From: Spirochaetaceae bacterium
GTDB lineage: Bacteria > Spirochaetota > Spirochaetia > WRBN01
DNA: 9,357 nucleotides
NCBI GenBank assembly: GCA_020024055.1
Contig: JAHHUI010000056.1
Location: forward strand, 1-9,357
Direction: 5' to 3'
How positions within the stretch are numbered: position 1 is the stretch's first letter; the number at the start of each line of letters is the position of its first letter. Of the stretch, positions 1-7,053 are shown in pieces. The position numbers and the translations under genes were made by a program. A model generated the notes under the pieces. That model saw nothing but the letters and a program-made list of their open reading frames with translations, did not search any database and had not been told where the DNA came from.

Positions 1-102
1 GAAAAAATAGGCCGTGAAAAGGTTTTCTTCAATTTGACTTTATTAAGAATTATGAAAGATATTCAGGAAGACAGCAATATTACTGAAATTCTACATTGGT
101 AA
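1..102 (+). CDS. C-terminal fragment of an unidentified protein (partial)
   Basis: Frame 1 is open from the window edge to a TAA at 100-102 and gives 33 residues ending in ITEILHW. The fragment mixes charged and hydrophobic residues and would fit an alpha-helical C-terminus; no motif can be recognised. It lies upstream of and co-directional with sufB, separated by 124 nt that contain a likely promoter, so it is probably a separate transcription unit. SUF operons are often preceded by a regulator gene such as an Rrf2-family protein, but nothing in these residues proves that. Because the DNA here is AT-rich and the open stretch is short, a chance open frame cannot be excluded. Confidence 0.4.
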   Translation, partial: EKIGREKVFFNLTLLRIMKDIQEDSNITEILHW

Positions 103-147
103 ATTTTTGTCATATAACATAAAAAAATGAAAATATTTCTCTTCCGC

Positions 148-176
148 TTGCATATTGGCCTGCATCGGTTTAATAT
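148..176 (+). promoter_or_regulatory. Candidate sigma70-type promoter of the suf operon
   Basis: A -35-like TTGCAT at 148-153 is separated by 17 nt from a -10-like TAATAT at 171-176; an overlapping alternative -10 is TATGAT at 174-179. Transcription would begin near 183, leaving a leader of about 44 nt before sufB. Two TGCA tetramers (149-152 and 161-164) flank the -35/spacer region and could be part of an operator, but no known IscR, SufR or Fur box is recognisable. The match to consensus is moderate, and the assignment rests on position and spacing. Confidence 0.45.
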
Positions 177-210
177 GATGGCATTGGCTGCCTGCGGGCG
201 GCTTAAAACT

Positions 211-217
211 AGGAGGG
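211..217 (+). promoter_or_regulatory. Strong Shine-Dalgarno site of sufB
   Basis: AGGAGGG lies 9 nt before the ATG at 227. It is the best ribosome binding site in the window and fixes the sufB start. It fits high expression of the first gene of the operon. Confidence 0.8.
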
Positions 218-226
218 TTAAATTAT

Positions 227-1672
227 ATGGAAGGTGATGTCCTGCAGGATTTTCTGGATAAGGACTATGGCTATGGATTTCGCACGGAGGTTGACTCTGA
301 AAAAGCCCCATTAGGCTTGAACGAAGATATTATCCGTATGATTAGCAAAGGCAAAGATGAACCACAGTTTATGCTGGATTTCCGCTTGAAAGCATTTGCC
401 CATTGGAAAACCATGACGCCGCCAAATTGGTCTCGCAATCAATTTCCTGAAATTGATTTTCAAAAAGTGTGTTATTACTCAGTTCCAAAGAAAAAAAATG
501 TGCCCAAAAAAACCTCTTTAGATGAAGTGGATCCTGAAATCCTGAAAACATTTGACCGCTTGGGCATTCCCCTGTGGGAACAAAAAAGACTGGCCAATGT
601 GGCTGTGGATGCCATTTTCGACTCTACATCTGTGGCCACCACACATCAGGAAATCCTGAAAAAACACGGTATTATTTTCTGTTCTATCACAGAAGCCATG
701 AAAAATCATCCTGACTTGGTTCAGAAATATCTGAGCTCTGTGGTGCCCATGAGCGACAATTTCTTTGCCGCGCTGAATTCTGCTGTGTTCACCGATGGGT
801 CTTTCTGCTACATTCCCAAGGGAGTGAAAGCCCCGCTGGATCTTAGCTCGTATTTCCGCATTAACGAATCTGACACAGGGCAATTTGAGCGCACGCTGAT
901 CATTGCAGAAGAAGACAGCTTTGTGAACTATATCGAAGGCTGTACAGCCCCGATGTTTTCTAATAATCAGCTGCATGCGGCCGTGGTGGAAATTGTGGCC
1001 AAAGAGCGTTCTGTGGTGAATTATTCCACTGTACAGAATTGGTACCCCGGCGACAAAGACGGCAAGGGCGGTATTTACAATTTCGTGACAAAGCGCGGCC
1101 TGTGCCAGGGGGATTATTCCAAAATTACCTGGACACAGATTGAAGTGGGATCCAGCATTACATGGAAATATCCTTCCGTGATCCTTAAGGGCGACCACAG
1201 CCGCGGGGAATTTTATTCTGTGGCGCTGACCAATCATAAAATGCAGGCCGATACAGGCACAAAGATGATTCATATTGGCAAGAATACATCTTCATATATT
1301 GTGTCTAAAGGCATCTCTGCTGGGCAAAGCCGCAATGTGTATCGCGGCCTTGTGAAGATGACGCCGCAGGCAACGAATGCGAAAAATTTCACTCAGTGTG
1401 ACTCTATGCTGGTGGGCGATGAATGCGCGGCTGTGACATATCCTTATATTGACGTGGCCCATCCTACATCACAGGTGGCGCATGAAGCCACCACCAGTCA
1501 GGTTAGCGAAGAACAGATTTTCTATTTACAGTCCCGCGGGCTCTCACGCGAACAGGCTGTGTCCTTCATTCTCAATGGGTTCTGCCAAGAGGTCTTTAAA
1601 AAGCTTCCGGCGGAATTTTCTGTGGAGGCGGTACGCCTCTTAGAGATGAAGCTGGAAGCCAGCATTGGCTAA
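227..1672 (+). CDS. sufB: Fe-S cluster assembly scaffold protein SufB
   Basis: SufB is the cytoplasmic scaffold subunit of the SufBC2D complex on which nascent Fe-S clusters are built. The 481-residue product is close to the family length (E. coli, 495). Visible family features are the YIEGC segment with Cys239 in the beta-helix core, the QCDSM segment with Cys391, and HEATT with His419-Glu420. Counting an offset of 14, these last two match E. coli Cys405 and His433/Glu434, residues known to be needed for cluster formation; the residue before the His is Ala here rather than Glu. The C-terminal LNGFCQEVF region is also typical. The start is set by AGGAGGG at 211-217. It is the first gene of the operon, 28 nt before sufC. 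The long antisense open frame inside it is a shadow. Confidence 0.97.
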   Translation: MEGDVLQDFLDKDYGYGFRTEVDSEKAPLGLNEDIIRMISKGKDEPQFMLDFRLKAFAHWKTMTPPNWSRNQFPEIDFQKVCYYSVPKKKNVPKKTSLDEVDPEILKTFDRLGIPLWEQKRLANVAVDAIFDSTSVATTHQEILKKHGIIFCSITEAMKNHPDLVQKYLSSVVPMSDNFFAALNSAVFTDGSFCYIPKGVKAPLDLSSYFRINESDTGQFERTLIIAEEDSFVNYIEGCTAPMFSNNQLHAAVVEIVAKERSVVNYSTVQNWYPGDKDGKGGIYNFVTKRGLCQGDYSKITWTQIEVGSSITWKYPSVILKGDHSRGEFYSVALTNHKMQADTGTKMIHIGKNTSSYIVSKGISAGQSRNVYRGLVKMTPQATNAKNFTQCDSMLVGDECAAVTYPYIDVAHPTSQVAHEATTSQVSEEQIFYLQSRGLSREQAVSFILNGFCQEVFKKLPAEFSVEAVRLLEMKLEASIG

Positions 1673-1700
1673 ACCCCCATTATTCACCAAAGGAGATATT

Positions 1701-2465
1701 ATGTTAAAAGTTGAAAAGTTATGCGCCAGTGTAGAAGACAAGCCTATTTTAAAGGACTTATCTTTAGAGTTTAAAAAAGGCGAAATTCATGCCATTATGG
1801 GCCGAAACGGCTGCGGAAAAAGCACGCTGTCGAAGGTGATTGCCGGGCATCCGGACTATGAAGTGACCTCAGGAGACATTCTGTTTATGAATGAGCAGGG
1901 CAAATATGAATCCATCCTGGAGCTGGAGCCTGAAGAGCGTGCCCATAAGGGAATTTTCATTGGATTCCAGACTCCCGTTGCCATTCCCGGGCTGGACAAT
2001 GAAAGTTTCCTACGCACAATGTACAATCAGCTGTGCGAACGCGAGGGCAAAGATCGCATGGATGCCTTTGATTTCCGTAAATTTATTCTGGGCAAAATGG
2101 AAAAGCTGAATATGGGTGAAGAATTCCTGAATCGTGGCTTGAATATGGGTTTCTCTGGCGGCGAGCGTAAAAAAAATGAGATGCTGCAGCTGGCCTTACT
2201 GAATCCCTCTTTGGCTATTTTGGATGAGATCGACTCGGGCTTGGATGTAGACGCTTTGTCCATCATCTGCAAGGATATCCTGAGCCTGAAAACCGACAAT
2301 AGCTGCTTTGTGCTGATCACGCATTATAATCGTATTTTGAAGCATATTAAGCCTGATTTTGTGCATATTGTCAGCGACGGGCGTGTGGTGCTCAGCTCAA
2401 GCGATGCGCAGATTGCCCAGGAGATTGAAGAGCAGGGATTTGACAAATTCCTGAAGGGGGCCTAA
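1701..2465 (+). CDS. sufC: Fe-S cluster assembly ATPase SufC
   Basis: SufC is the ABC-type ATPase of the SufBC2D complex; ATP-driven dimerisation reshapes SufB-SufD during cluster assembly. It is a soluble ATPase and not a transporter subunit. The 254-residue protein has Walker A GRNGCGKST at residues 34-42 (Lys40), an ABC signature FSGGERKKNE from about 151, and Walker B with LAILDE and catalytic Asp175-Glu176 followed by DSGLD, typical of SufC. The final QGFDKFLKGA resembles the usual SufC end. The start at 1701 is chosen because AAAGGAGA at 1689-1696 lies just upstream; an open frame reaching back to 1665 would overlap sufB and has no such site. A run of eight A at the RKKNE codons is in frame. 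Confidence 0.97.
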   Translation: MLKVEKLCASVEDKPILKDLSLEFKKGEIHAIMGRNGCGKSTLSKVIAGHPDYEVTSGDILFMNEQGKYESILELEPEERAHKGIFIGFQTPVAIPGLDNESFLRTMYNQLCEREGKDRMDAFDFRKFILGKMEKLNMGEEFLNRGLNMGFSGGERKKNEMLQLALLNPSLAILDEIDSGLDVDALSIICKDILSLKTDNSCFVLITHYNRILKHIKPDFVHIVSDGRVVLSSSDAQIAQEIEEQGFDKFLKGA

Positions 2466-2470
2466 TTTTT

Positions 2471-3583
2471 ATGACATCACTTGCTTCCTATTTAGAAACC
2501 GCGGCCAAAAACGGCGCAGGCATGCCCGACGCCCGCAGCGAGGAATATCGCTACAGCCGTATTATTCAGGGCCTGCACGATATGAGCATTGATGCAGAGC
2601 AAAGCGTGAAAAAGGCACCAGAGAGTCCCTGGCCCAGTGATCATGTCTTTCATGATACCGATCATGCCGGCCTGCCGGCCTGCAAATACAGCGAATTGCA
2701 TCCTGTATTCCAGCGATCGAGCAATTATTTCAAAGATTTGCTCATTGCCAAAAATGACAGTGTGCTTCAGCTGCATCTGAATGAAAATAAGCCAAAACTG
2801 GATCTCACTTTTTATGCGGCAAAACAAGGTTTGAATTCTACCAAGATTCACATCCGCGTGAGCAAGGGACAAAAGGCAGCTTTGCATCTGCACAGCATGG
2901 CTGAAGAGGGCAGCCTGCTCTTTCCCATCATCTTCATTGAAGCCGAAGAAGAAAGCAATCTGGAGATTTTCTATTGGCCCCGGCCCGGCCATAGCAAGGG
3001 TGTGTTGTGCCCCTGGATCGAGGCAGCAACACAAGTCGACAGCCAAGTGCAGCTGTTTTCCTTTTCAAAGGATTTGGCCATGCATCGCATGACATTTTTT
3101 GGGTATTTGCTGGGTGAAAAAAGCGATATTTCCCTGCATACGTCTTTCTATTTAGACAAAAATGAATCATGCGATTTCTTTGTGCGAATTTTCCATGAAA
3201 GCCCCGAAACCACCAGCAATCAAAGTATCAATTCGGTGGCCTTGGGCAGCTCGAATATGAATTTCAACGGGCAGATTGCCGCAGACAAAAATGCCAAGCA
3301 AATCCTGGCCTATCAAATGTTCAAGGGCCTGCTGCTGGATGAAAAGGCACATATTACCGCACGCCCGCAACTGGATATTGAATATTTTGATCTGGCCTGT
3401 TCTCATGGCGTATCGATCGGCGGATTCACCGAAGAAGAGCTGTTCTACCTGCAAAGCCGCGGCCTGAAAGACAAAGAGATTTATCCTTTGCTCACCTATG
3501 GCTTCCTCTCTGAACCTTTTGCTGAAATGGATAAAGATGGCCAGTGGCGCACAAAGATTAAGAAAGAGCTTTCTGTTTCTTAA
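2471..3583 (+). CDS. sufD: Fe-S cluster assembly protein SufD
   Basis: SufD is a SufB paralogue that pairs with SufB in the SufBC2D scaffold and helps iron entry. This copy has 370 residues, shorter than E. coli SufD (423), the difference lying mainly in a reduced N-terminal and central region. The N-terminal SEEYRYSRI matches the usual 'EEWKYT' start of the family. The C-terminal domain is well conserved: CSHG with His312, the counterpart of the E. coli His360 ligand, followed by EEELFYLQSRGL, which is also found in SufB. The middle is poorly conserved, as is usual for SufD. AAGGGGG at the end of sufC provides the ribosome site 10 nt before the ATG, and only 5 nt separate the two genes, so translation is probably coupled. 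Confidence 0.94.
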   Translation: MTSLASYLETAAKNGAGMPDARSEEYRYSRIIQGLHDMSIDAEQSVKKAPESPWPSDHVFHDTDHAGLPACKYSELHPVFQRSSNYFKDLLIAKNDSVLQLHLNENKPKLDLTFYAAKQGLNSTKIHIRVSKGQKAALHLHSMAEEGSLLFPIIFIEAEEESNLEIFYWPRPGHSKGVLCPWIEAATQVDSQVQLFSFSKDLAMHRMTFFGYLLGEKSDISLHTSFYLDKNESCDFFVRIFHESPETTSNQSINSVALGSSNMNFNGQIAADKNAKQILAYQMFKGLLLDEKAHITARPQLDIEYFDLACSHGVSIGGFTEEELFYLQSRGLKDKEIYPLLTYGFLSEPFAEMDKDGQWRTKIKKELSVS

Positions 3584-3606
3584 AAAGTGAAAAGTGAGGT
3601 TTTGAT

Positions 3607-4845
3607 ATGTGTGATGCATTGATCAAGGAGATTAGACAAGAATTTCCGATTTTTGAATATCAAAGCTCTCAGAAAACACCGTTTATCTACTTCGATCATG
3701 CGGCAACGGCCCTGAAGCCCCGCTGCGTGATTGAAGCGATGACAGATTATTACTCAAAATACACAGCCAATATCCATCGCGGCGTGCATCAAGGCAGCTA
3801 TAAAGCCAGCAGCGAATATGAAAATGCACGCAAAAAAATTGCCAAGTTCATCAATGCCAAAAGTGATCAGGAAATAATTTTCACATCGGGCACTACAGCC
3901 AGCATCAATCATTTTGCCCGCAGCCTGTGCCAGGGAATCCTGCACAAGGGTGACCGGGTGATTCTCTCCACCATGGAGCATCATTCCAGCCTGGTGTGCT
4001 GGCAGGCCATGGCCCAAGAATATGATCTTCAGCTAGAATTCATCGATTTTGATGATAATGGCGAGCTTGACCTGAGCAATCTGAATACTTTGCTTGCGTC
4101 GCCGACAAAATTACTCTCTGTCCTTTCTGTTTCAAATACATTGGGCACCGTGAATCCCATTCGGGATTTGGCAAAAAAATGCCATGAGAAAGGCGTGCAT
4201 ATTTTTGTGGACATGGCACAAAGCGTGGCGCATTTGCCCACCGATGTGCAGGCAGATGATATAGACTTTGCGGCTTTTTCGGGGCATAAGATTTTTGGGC
4301 CCACGGGCATTGGGGTATTTTGGGGCAAAGAGGAATTAATAAAAAAACTTCCGCCATTTTTCTATGGCGGGGGCATGATCCGCGAAGTGGAACTTAATAC
4401 ATGTGCCTTTCTGGAAGGCGTGCATCGTTTCGAAGCAGGAACACCCCCCATTGCCGAGGCTATCGGCCTGGGCGCGGCGATTGACTTTGTGCAAAATCTG
4501 GGCTGGGATACGATGAATAAAATCACTGCCCAGAATATGCGCCTGGCGGATGAAATATTTTCCCAATATGTTGATTATGTGATACTGTATGGCCACAGCA
4601 AACACAAAATTGACATTTTCTCTTGGAGTATCCCGCAAATTCATGCGCATGATATTGGCTCTTTTATGGCCGAGATGGGCATTGCTATTCGTTCAGGGCA
4701 TCAATGCACCCAGCCCATCACGCGGCATTTTCATCTCTCTTCCCTTTCCAGAATCTCTTCCAGTGTGTATAATCTCTCTGACGACTGGCAGTATTTTGCC
4801 CAGAAATTGGATGAGATGTTGAGGTTTTTTCGTGTTAAACAATGA
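3607..4845 (+). CDS. sufS: Cysteine desulfurase SufS (group II, PLP-dependent)
   Basis: SufS removes sulfur from L-cysteine, giving alanine and an enzyme-bound persulfide that is passed to the acceptor protein (here SufU). The product has 412 residues, as expected (E. coli, 406). An N-terminal YFDHAATALKP segment is followed by the MEHHSSLV motif containing the PLP-stacking His, a FVDMAQ segment with the PLP-binding Asp, SGHKIFGPTGIG with the Schiff-base Lys228, RFEAGTP, and the catalytic loop RSGHQC with Cys367. The short active-site loop and RFEAGTP mark group II (SufS/CsdA) rather than IscS. GTGAGG at 3595-3600 serves the ATG. The 3' end overlaps the start of sufU by 14 nt. Confidence 0.96.
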   Translation: MCDALIKEIRQEFPIFEYQSSQKTPFIYFDHAATALKPRCVIEAMTDYYSKYTANIHRGVHQGSYKASSEYENARKKIAKFINAKSDQEIIFTSGTTASINHFARSLCQGILHKGDRVILSTMEHHSSLVCWQAMAQEYDLQLEFIDFDDNGELDLSNLNTLLASPTKLLSVLSVSNTLGTVNPIRDLAKKCHEKGVHIFVDMAQSVAHLPTDVQADDIDFAAFSGHKIFGPTGIGVFWGKEELIKKLPPFFYGGGMIREVELNTCAFLEGVHRFEAGTPPIAEAIGLGAAIDFVQNLGWDTMNKITAQNMRLADEIFSQYVDYVILYGHSKHKIDIFSWSIPQIHAHDIGSFMAEMGIAIRSGHQCTQPITRHFHLSSLSRISSSVYNLSDDWQYFAQKLDEMLRFFRVKQ

Positions 4846-5314
4846 AAATCTGGCCAATTTATATCAGGAATTGATTTTAGATCACAGCCGTAATCCCTTG
4901 AATCTTGGTGATCTGGCCTGTCCCCCCGCTGTGCAGCGCGTGGGCTCGAATCCCTTATGCGGAGACAAGCTTGTGGTGTTTCTGTCCATGAATAATGACA
5001 AAATTGAAGATATTAAATTCAAAGGTGAAGGATGCAGTATTTTCATCTCTGCCTGCTCGATGCTCAGCGCCGCCCTGAAAGGAAAAAATATTGAAGAGGC
5101 TAAAGAATTCATCACGCGCTTTATTGAACTGATCACATTGAACGAAGATGAATCGGTGTTGGGCCAGGACGCATTAGACAAACTAGGGAAATTGACTGTT
5201 TTCCAGCATGTGCGTAATTATCCTGCCCGTGTGAAATGTGCCGCTCTCTTCGCACGCACGGTGCAGTCCCTCTTGGAAAATCCCGATTCAGATGTTACAA
5301 TCACCAGCGAATAG
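4832..5314 (+). CDS. sufU: SufU-type sulfur acceptor protein
   Basis: SufU is a zinc-binding IscU homologue that accepts the persulfide from SufS by ligand exchange and passes sulfur to SufBCD; in some lineages it is described as a scaffold. The 160-residue protein shows PLCGD (Cys43, Asp45), GEGC (Cys68) and VKCAAL (Cys136), matching the metal-binding Cys-Asp-Cys-Cys set of Bacillus SufU (Cys41, Asp43, Cys66, Cys128). The 68-residue distance between the last two Cys shows the SufU-type insertion that IscU lacks, and there is no IscU LPPVK motif. It starts at GTG 4832 inside sufS, with GAGG at 4821-4824 seven nt upstream; no in-frame ATG lies near. An extra Cys75 and a slightly long acidic tail are small oddities. 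Confidence 0.92.
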   Translation: MLNNENLANLYQELILDHSRNPLNLGDLACPPAVQRVGSNPLCGDKLVVFLSMNNDKIEDIKFKGEGCSIFISACSMLSAALKGKNIEEAKEFITRFIELITLNEDESVLGQDALDKLGKLTVFQHVRNYPARVKCAALFARTVQSLLENPDSDVTITSE

Positions 5315-5323
5315 CTGCTGACT

Positions 5324-6346
5324 ATGTTATTAACAGATTTAGAATTTGATTTGCCTGAACATCTCATTGCCTATGAACCGCCGCAAGAGCGCGGCAATGA
5401 TCGTCTGTTGTGTCTGCGCAAAGACAGCGGGCAATTTTCCGATCACAGATTTTCAGAGCTGCCCGATCTCCTTCCCCCCGATGCCTTGCTTATTTTCAAC
5501 AATTCCAAAGTGCATAAAGCACGCCTGATGGGTGTATCCGAGGCAGGCACAAAAGTGGAATTCCTGCTGATTAGAGAAATACAAAAAAATGAATGGCTGT
5601 GTATGGTGGAAAAATCGAAACGCCAAAAAATAGGCCGACGCTATCAATTTCCCGGCGCATGCAGCGCAGAAATCTTGCGCAATGAAACAGACGGCCTGAA
5701 AATTGTGCGCTTTTCTGATATGAGCATGGACTATTTAGAGACTTACGGGCAAATTCCCTTGCCGCCCTATATCAAGCGCGAAGCTGTCGCCGAAGACAAT
5801 ATACGCTATCAAACCATTTATGCTCGTGTGATGGGCAGCTCGGCTGCTCCAACAGCAGGTCTGCATTTCACACAGCAAATGATGCAGAATCTGCAAGACA
5901 AGGGATTTGAATCAGCCTTTGTCACATTGCACGTGGGCCTGGGCACTTTTGCCCCTATACGCACAGATCGCATCGAAGATCATGTGATGCACAGCGAATA
6001 TTATCATATTGATGAAGAAACAGCCCGGCAGATCAACGCCGCCCGCGCGCAGGGCCGGCCTATTATCCCTATTGGAACCACCAGCTGCCGCACCATTGAA
6101 AGCGCATTTGAGGCAAAGACAAATACCGTGCAGCCTGGCAGCAAAGATACATGTATTTTTATCTATCCGGGCTATCATTTTCATGTGGCCGGCGGCCTGT
6201 TCACCAATTTCCACACCCCCGGTTCCACTCTGCTGGCCATGGTGTCGGCTATGGCCGGCCATCAGAATATCTGCACAGCTTATCAGCATGCCATACAGCA
6301 GCAATATCGTTTTTTCAGCTATGGAGACTCTATGCTGATTTTATAA
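5324..6346 (+). CDS. queA: S-adenosylmethionine:tRNA ribosyltransferase-isomerase QueA
   Basis: QueA transfers and isomerises the ribosyl part of S-adenosylmethionine onto 7-aminomethyl-7-deazaguanine in tRNA, giving epoxyqueuosine at the wobble base of GUN anticodons. The 340-residue product (E. coli, 356) shows the full family pattern: FDLPEHLIAYEP at the N-terminus, LLIFNNSKVHKARL, SSAAPTAGLHFT in the middle, HVGLGTFAPI, and the C-terminal YPGYHFHV and TNFHTPGSTLL segments. The C-terminal 'HTPGST' differs a little from the more common 'HLPxST'. The start, 9 nt after the sufU stop, has no clear Shine-Dalgarno site, so translation is probably coupled to sufU. It is not an Fe-S protein, but the next enzyme of the pathway, epoxyqueuosine reductase, needs [4Fe-4S] clusters. 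Confidence 0.96.
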   Translation: MLLTDLEFDLPEHLIAYEPPQERGNDRLLCLRKDSGQFSDHRFSELPDLLPPDALLIFNNSKVHKARLMGVSEAGTKVEFLLIREIQKNEWLCMVEKSKRQKIGRRYQFPGACSAEILRNETDGLKIVRFSDMSMDYLETYGQIPLPPYIKREAVAEDNIRYQTIYARVMGSSAAPTAGLHFTQQMMQNLQDKGFESAFVTLHVGLGTFAPIRTDRIEDHVMHSEYYHIDEETARQINAARAQGRPIIPIGTTSCRTIESAFEAKTNTVQPGSKDTCIFIYPGYHFHVAGGLFTNFHTPGSTLLAMVSAMAGHQNICTAYQHAIQQQYRFFSYGDSMLIL

Positions 6347-6362
6347 TTTGCCCGGAGAAAAT

Positions 6363-7022
6363 ATGATGAGCAGCATAAAAATTTTTAATCGCAATGCCCT
6401 TGGATGTAATACCTATATATATATTCTTAATGCATATGCCTTGATTGTGGACAGCAGCGGGCAAACGGACGAGATTTTAGAATATTTGCGCGCACATCAG
6501 CCGCAAAATATCCTGCTGGCCTATACACACGGGCATTTTGATCATGTGGTTTATGGATTTGATCTGCAAAAGGGGTTGTCAGATTTGAAGATTTCCTATA
6601 AAACTGTAGCACCTGCAGAGGACAAGATATACTTTAGCCCCGAAGGACAGCAGATTTTGGAGGATTGCCTGACAATGTTTGATGTGGCAGATGCCTATCC
6701 GGATGCACGGATTCCTCATATCGATTCCTTTTTTTCTGACGGGGATAACTTGGGCTTTGCGGATTTTAGAGTGCTGCATACACCCGGACACACACAAGGT
6801 TCTTACTGTTTTTACAGCCCAGAGCAAAAAATTCTGTTCAGCGGAGACACAATTTTTGCCGGCGGGGGTACCGGGCGCACAGATTTACCTGGAGGATCAG
6901 GACAAGAATTGCTGCAAAGCCTGCAAAAACTTGCCTGTCTTCCCCCAGATATCACTATCTATCCGGGACATGGCCCAAAGGACATTTTACAACGTTCTTT
7001 GAAAGCATTGCCGGGCGCTTAA
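6363..7022 (+). CDS. Metallo-beta-lactamase-fold hydrolase, glyoxalase II-like (YcbL-type)
   Basis: The 219-residue protein belongs to the metallo-beta-lactamase fold, close to small glyoxalase II-like thioester hydrolases. Metal ligands are visible in order: THGHFDH (His56, His58, Asp60, His61), HTPGHT (His143), SGDT (Asp162) and YPGHG (His203), the full two-metal set. GRTDLPGG after the SGDT motif is typical of the YcbL/hydroxyacylglutathione hydrolase group. No signal peptide is seen, so it is cytosolic. The start at ATG 6363 (or the adjacent ATG 6366) follows GGAG at 6354-6357; an upstream TTG at 6348 is less likely. The natural substrate cannot be read from the sequence; a persulfide dioxygenase (ETHE1-like) role is less likely because that group has a one-metal site. 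Confidence 0.88.
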   Translation: MMSSIKIFNRNALGCNTYIYILNAYALIVDSSGQTDEILEYLRAHQPQNILLAYTHGHFDHVVYGFDLQKGLSDLKISYKTVAPAEDKIYFSPEGQQILEDCLTMFDVADAYPDARIPHIDSFFSDGDNLGFADFRVLHTPGHTQGSYCFYSPEQKILFSGDTIFAGGGTGRTDLPGGSGQELLQSLQKLACLPPDITIYPGHGPKDILQRSLKALPGA

Positions 7023-7053
7023 TCTATTGATGGTGGAGGACGATAAAGGAACC

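Noticed and set aside
180..202. GC-rich short inverted repeats in the sufB leader as a riboswitch
   Set aside because: The stems are about 4 bp and the leader is only about 44 nt, too short and weak for any known riboswitch.
518..1273. A 251-codon open frame on the - strand inside sufB
   Set aside because: It lies fully antisense to a clearly conserved SufB, has no recognisable domain, and follows from the codon use of the real gene.
2168..2175. Run of eight A in sufC as a possible programmed frameshift site
   Set aside because: The zero frame encodes the conserved SufC sequence on both sides, so no shift is needed, and no stimulating hairpin is evident.
2666..2681. Tandem copy of the 8-mer GCCGGCCT inside sufD
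   Set aside because: Only two copies, in a reading frame that stays intact; it is probably chance in a GC-rich patch.
3167..3619. A 150-codon - strand open frame covering the end of sufD
   Set aside because: It is a shadow of sufD, whose conserved C-terminal motifs lie in the + frame; no family resemblance or ribosome site supports the antisense frame.
5912..6304. A 130-codon - strand open frame inside queA
   Set aside because: It is antisense to the most conserved part of QueA and its sequence resembles no known protein.
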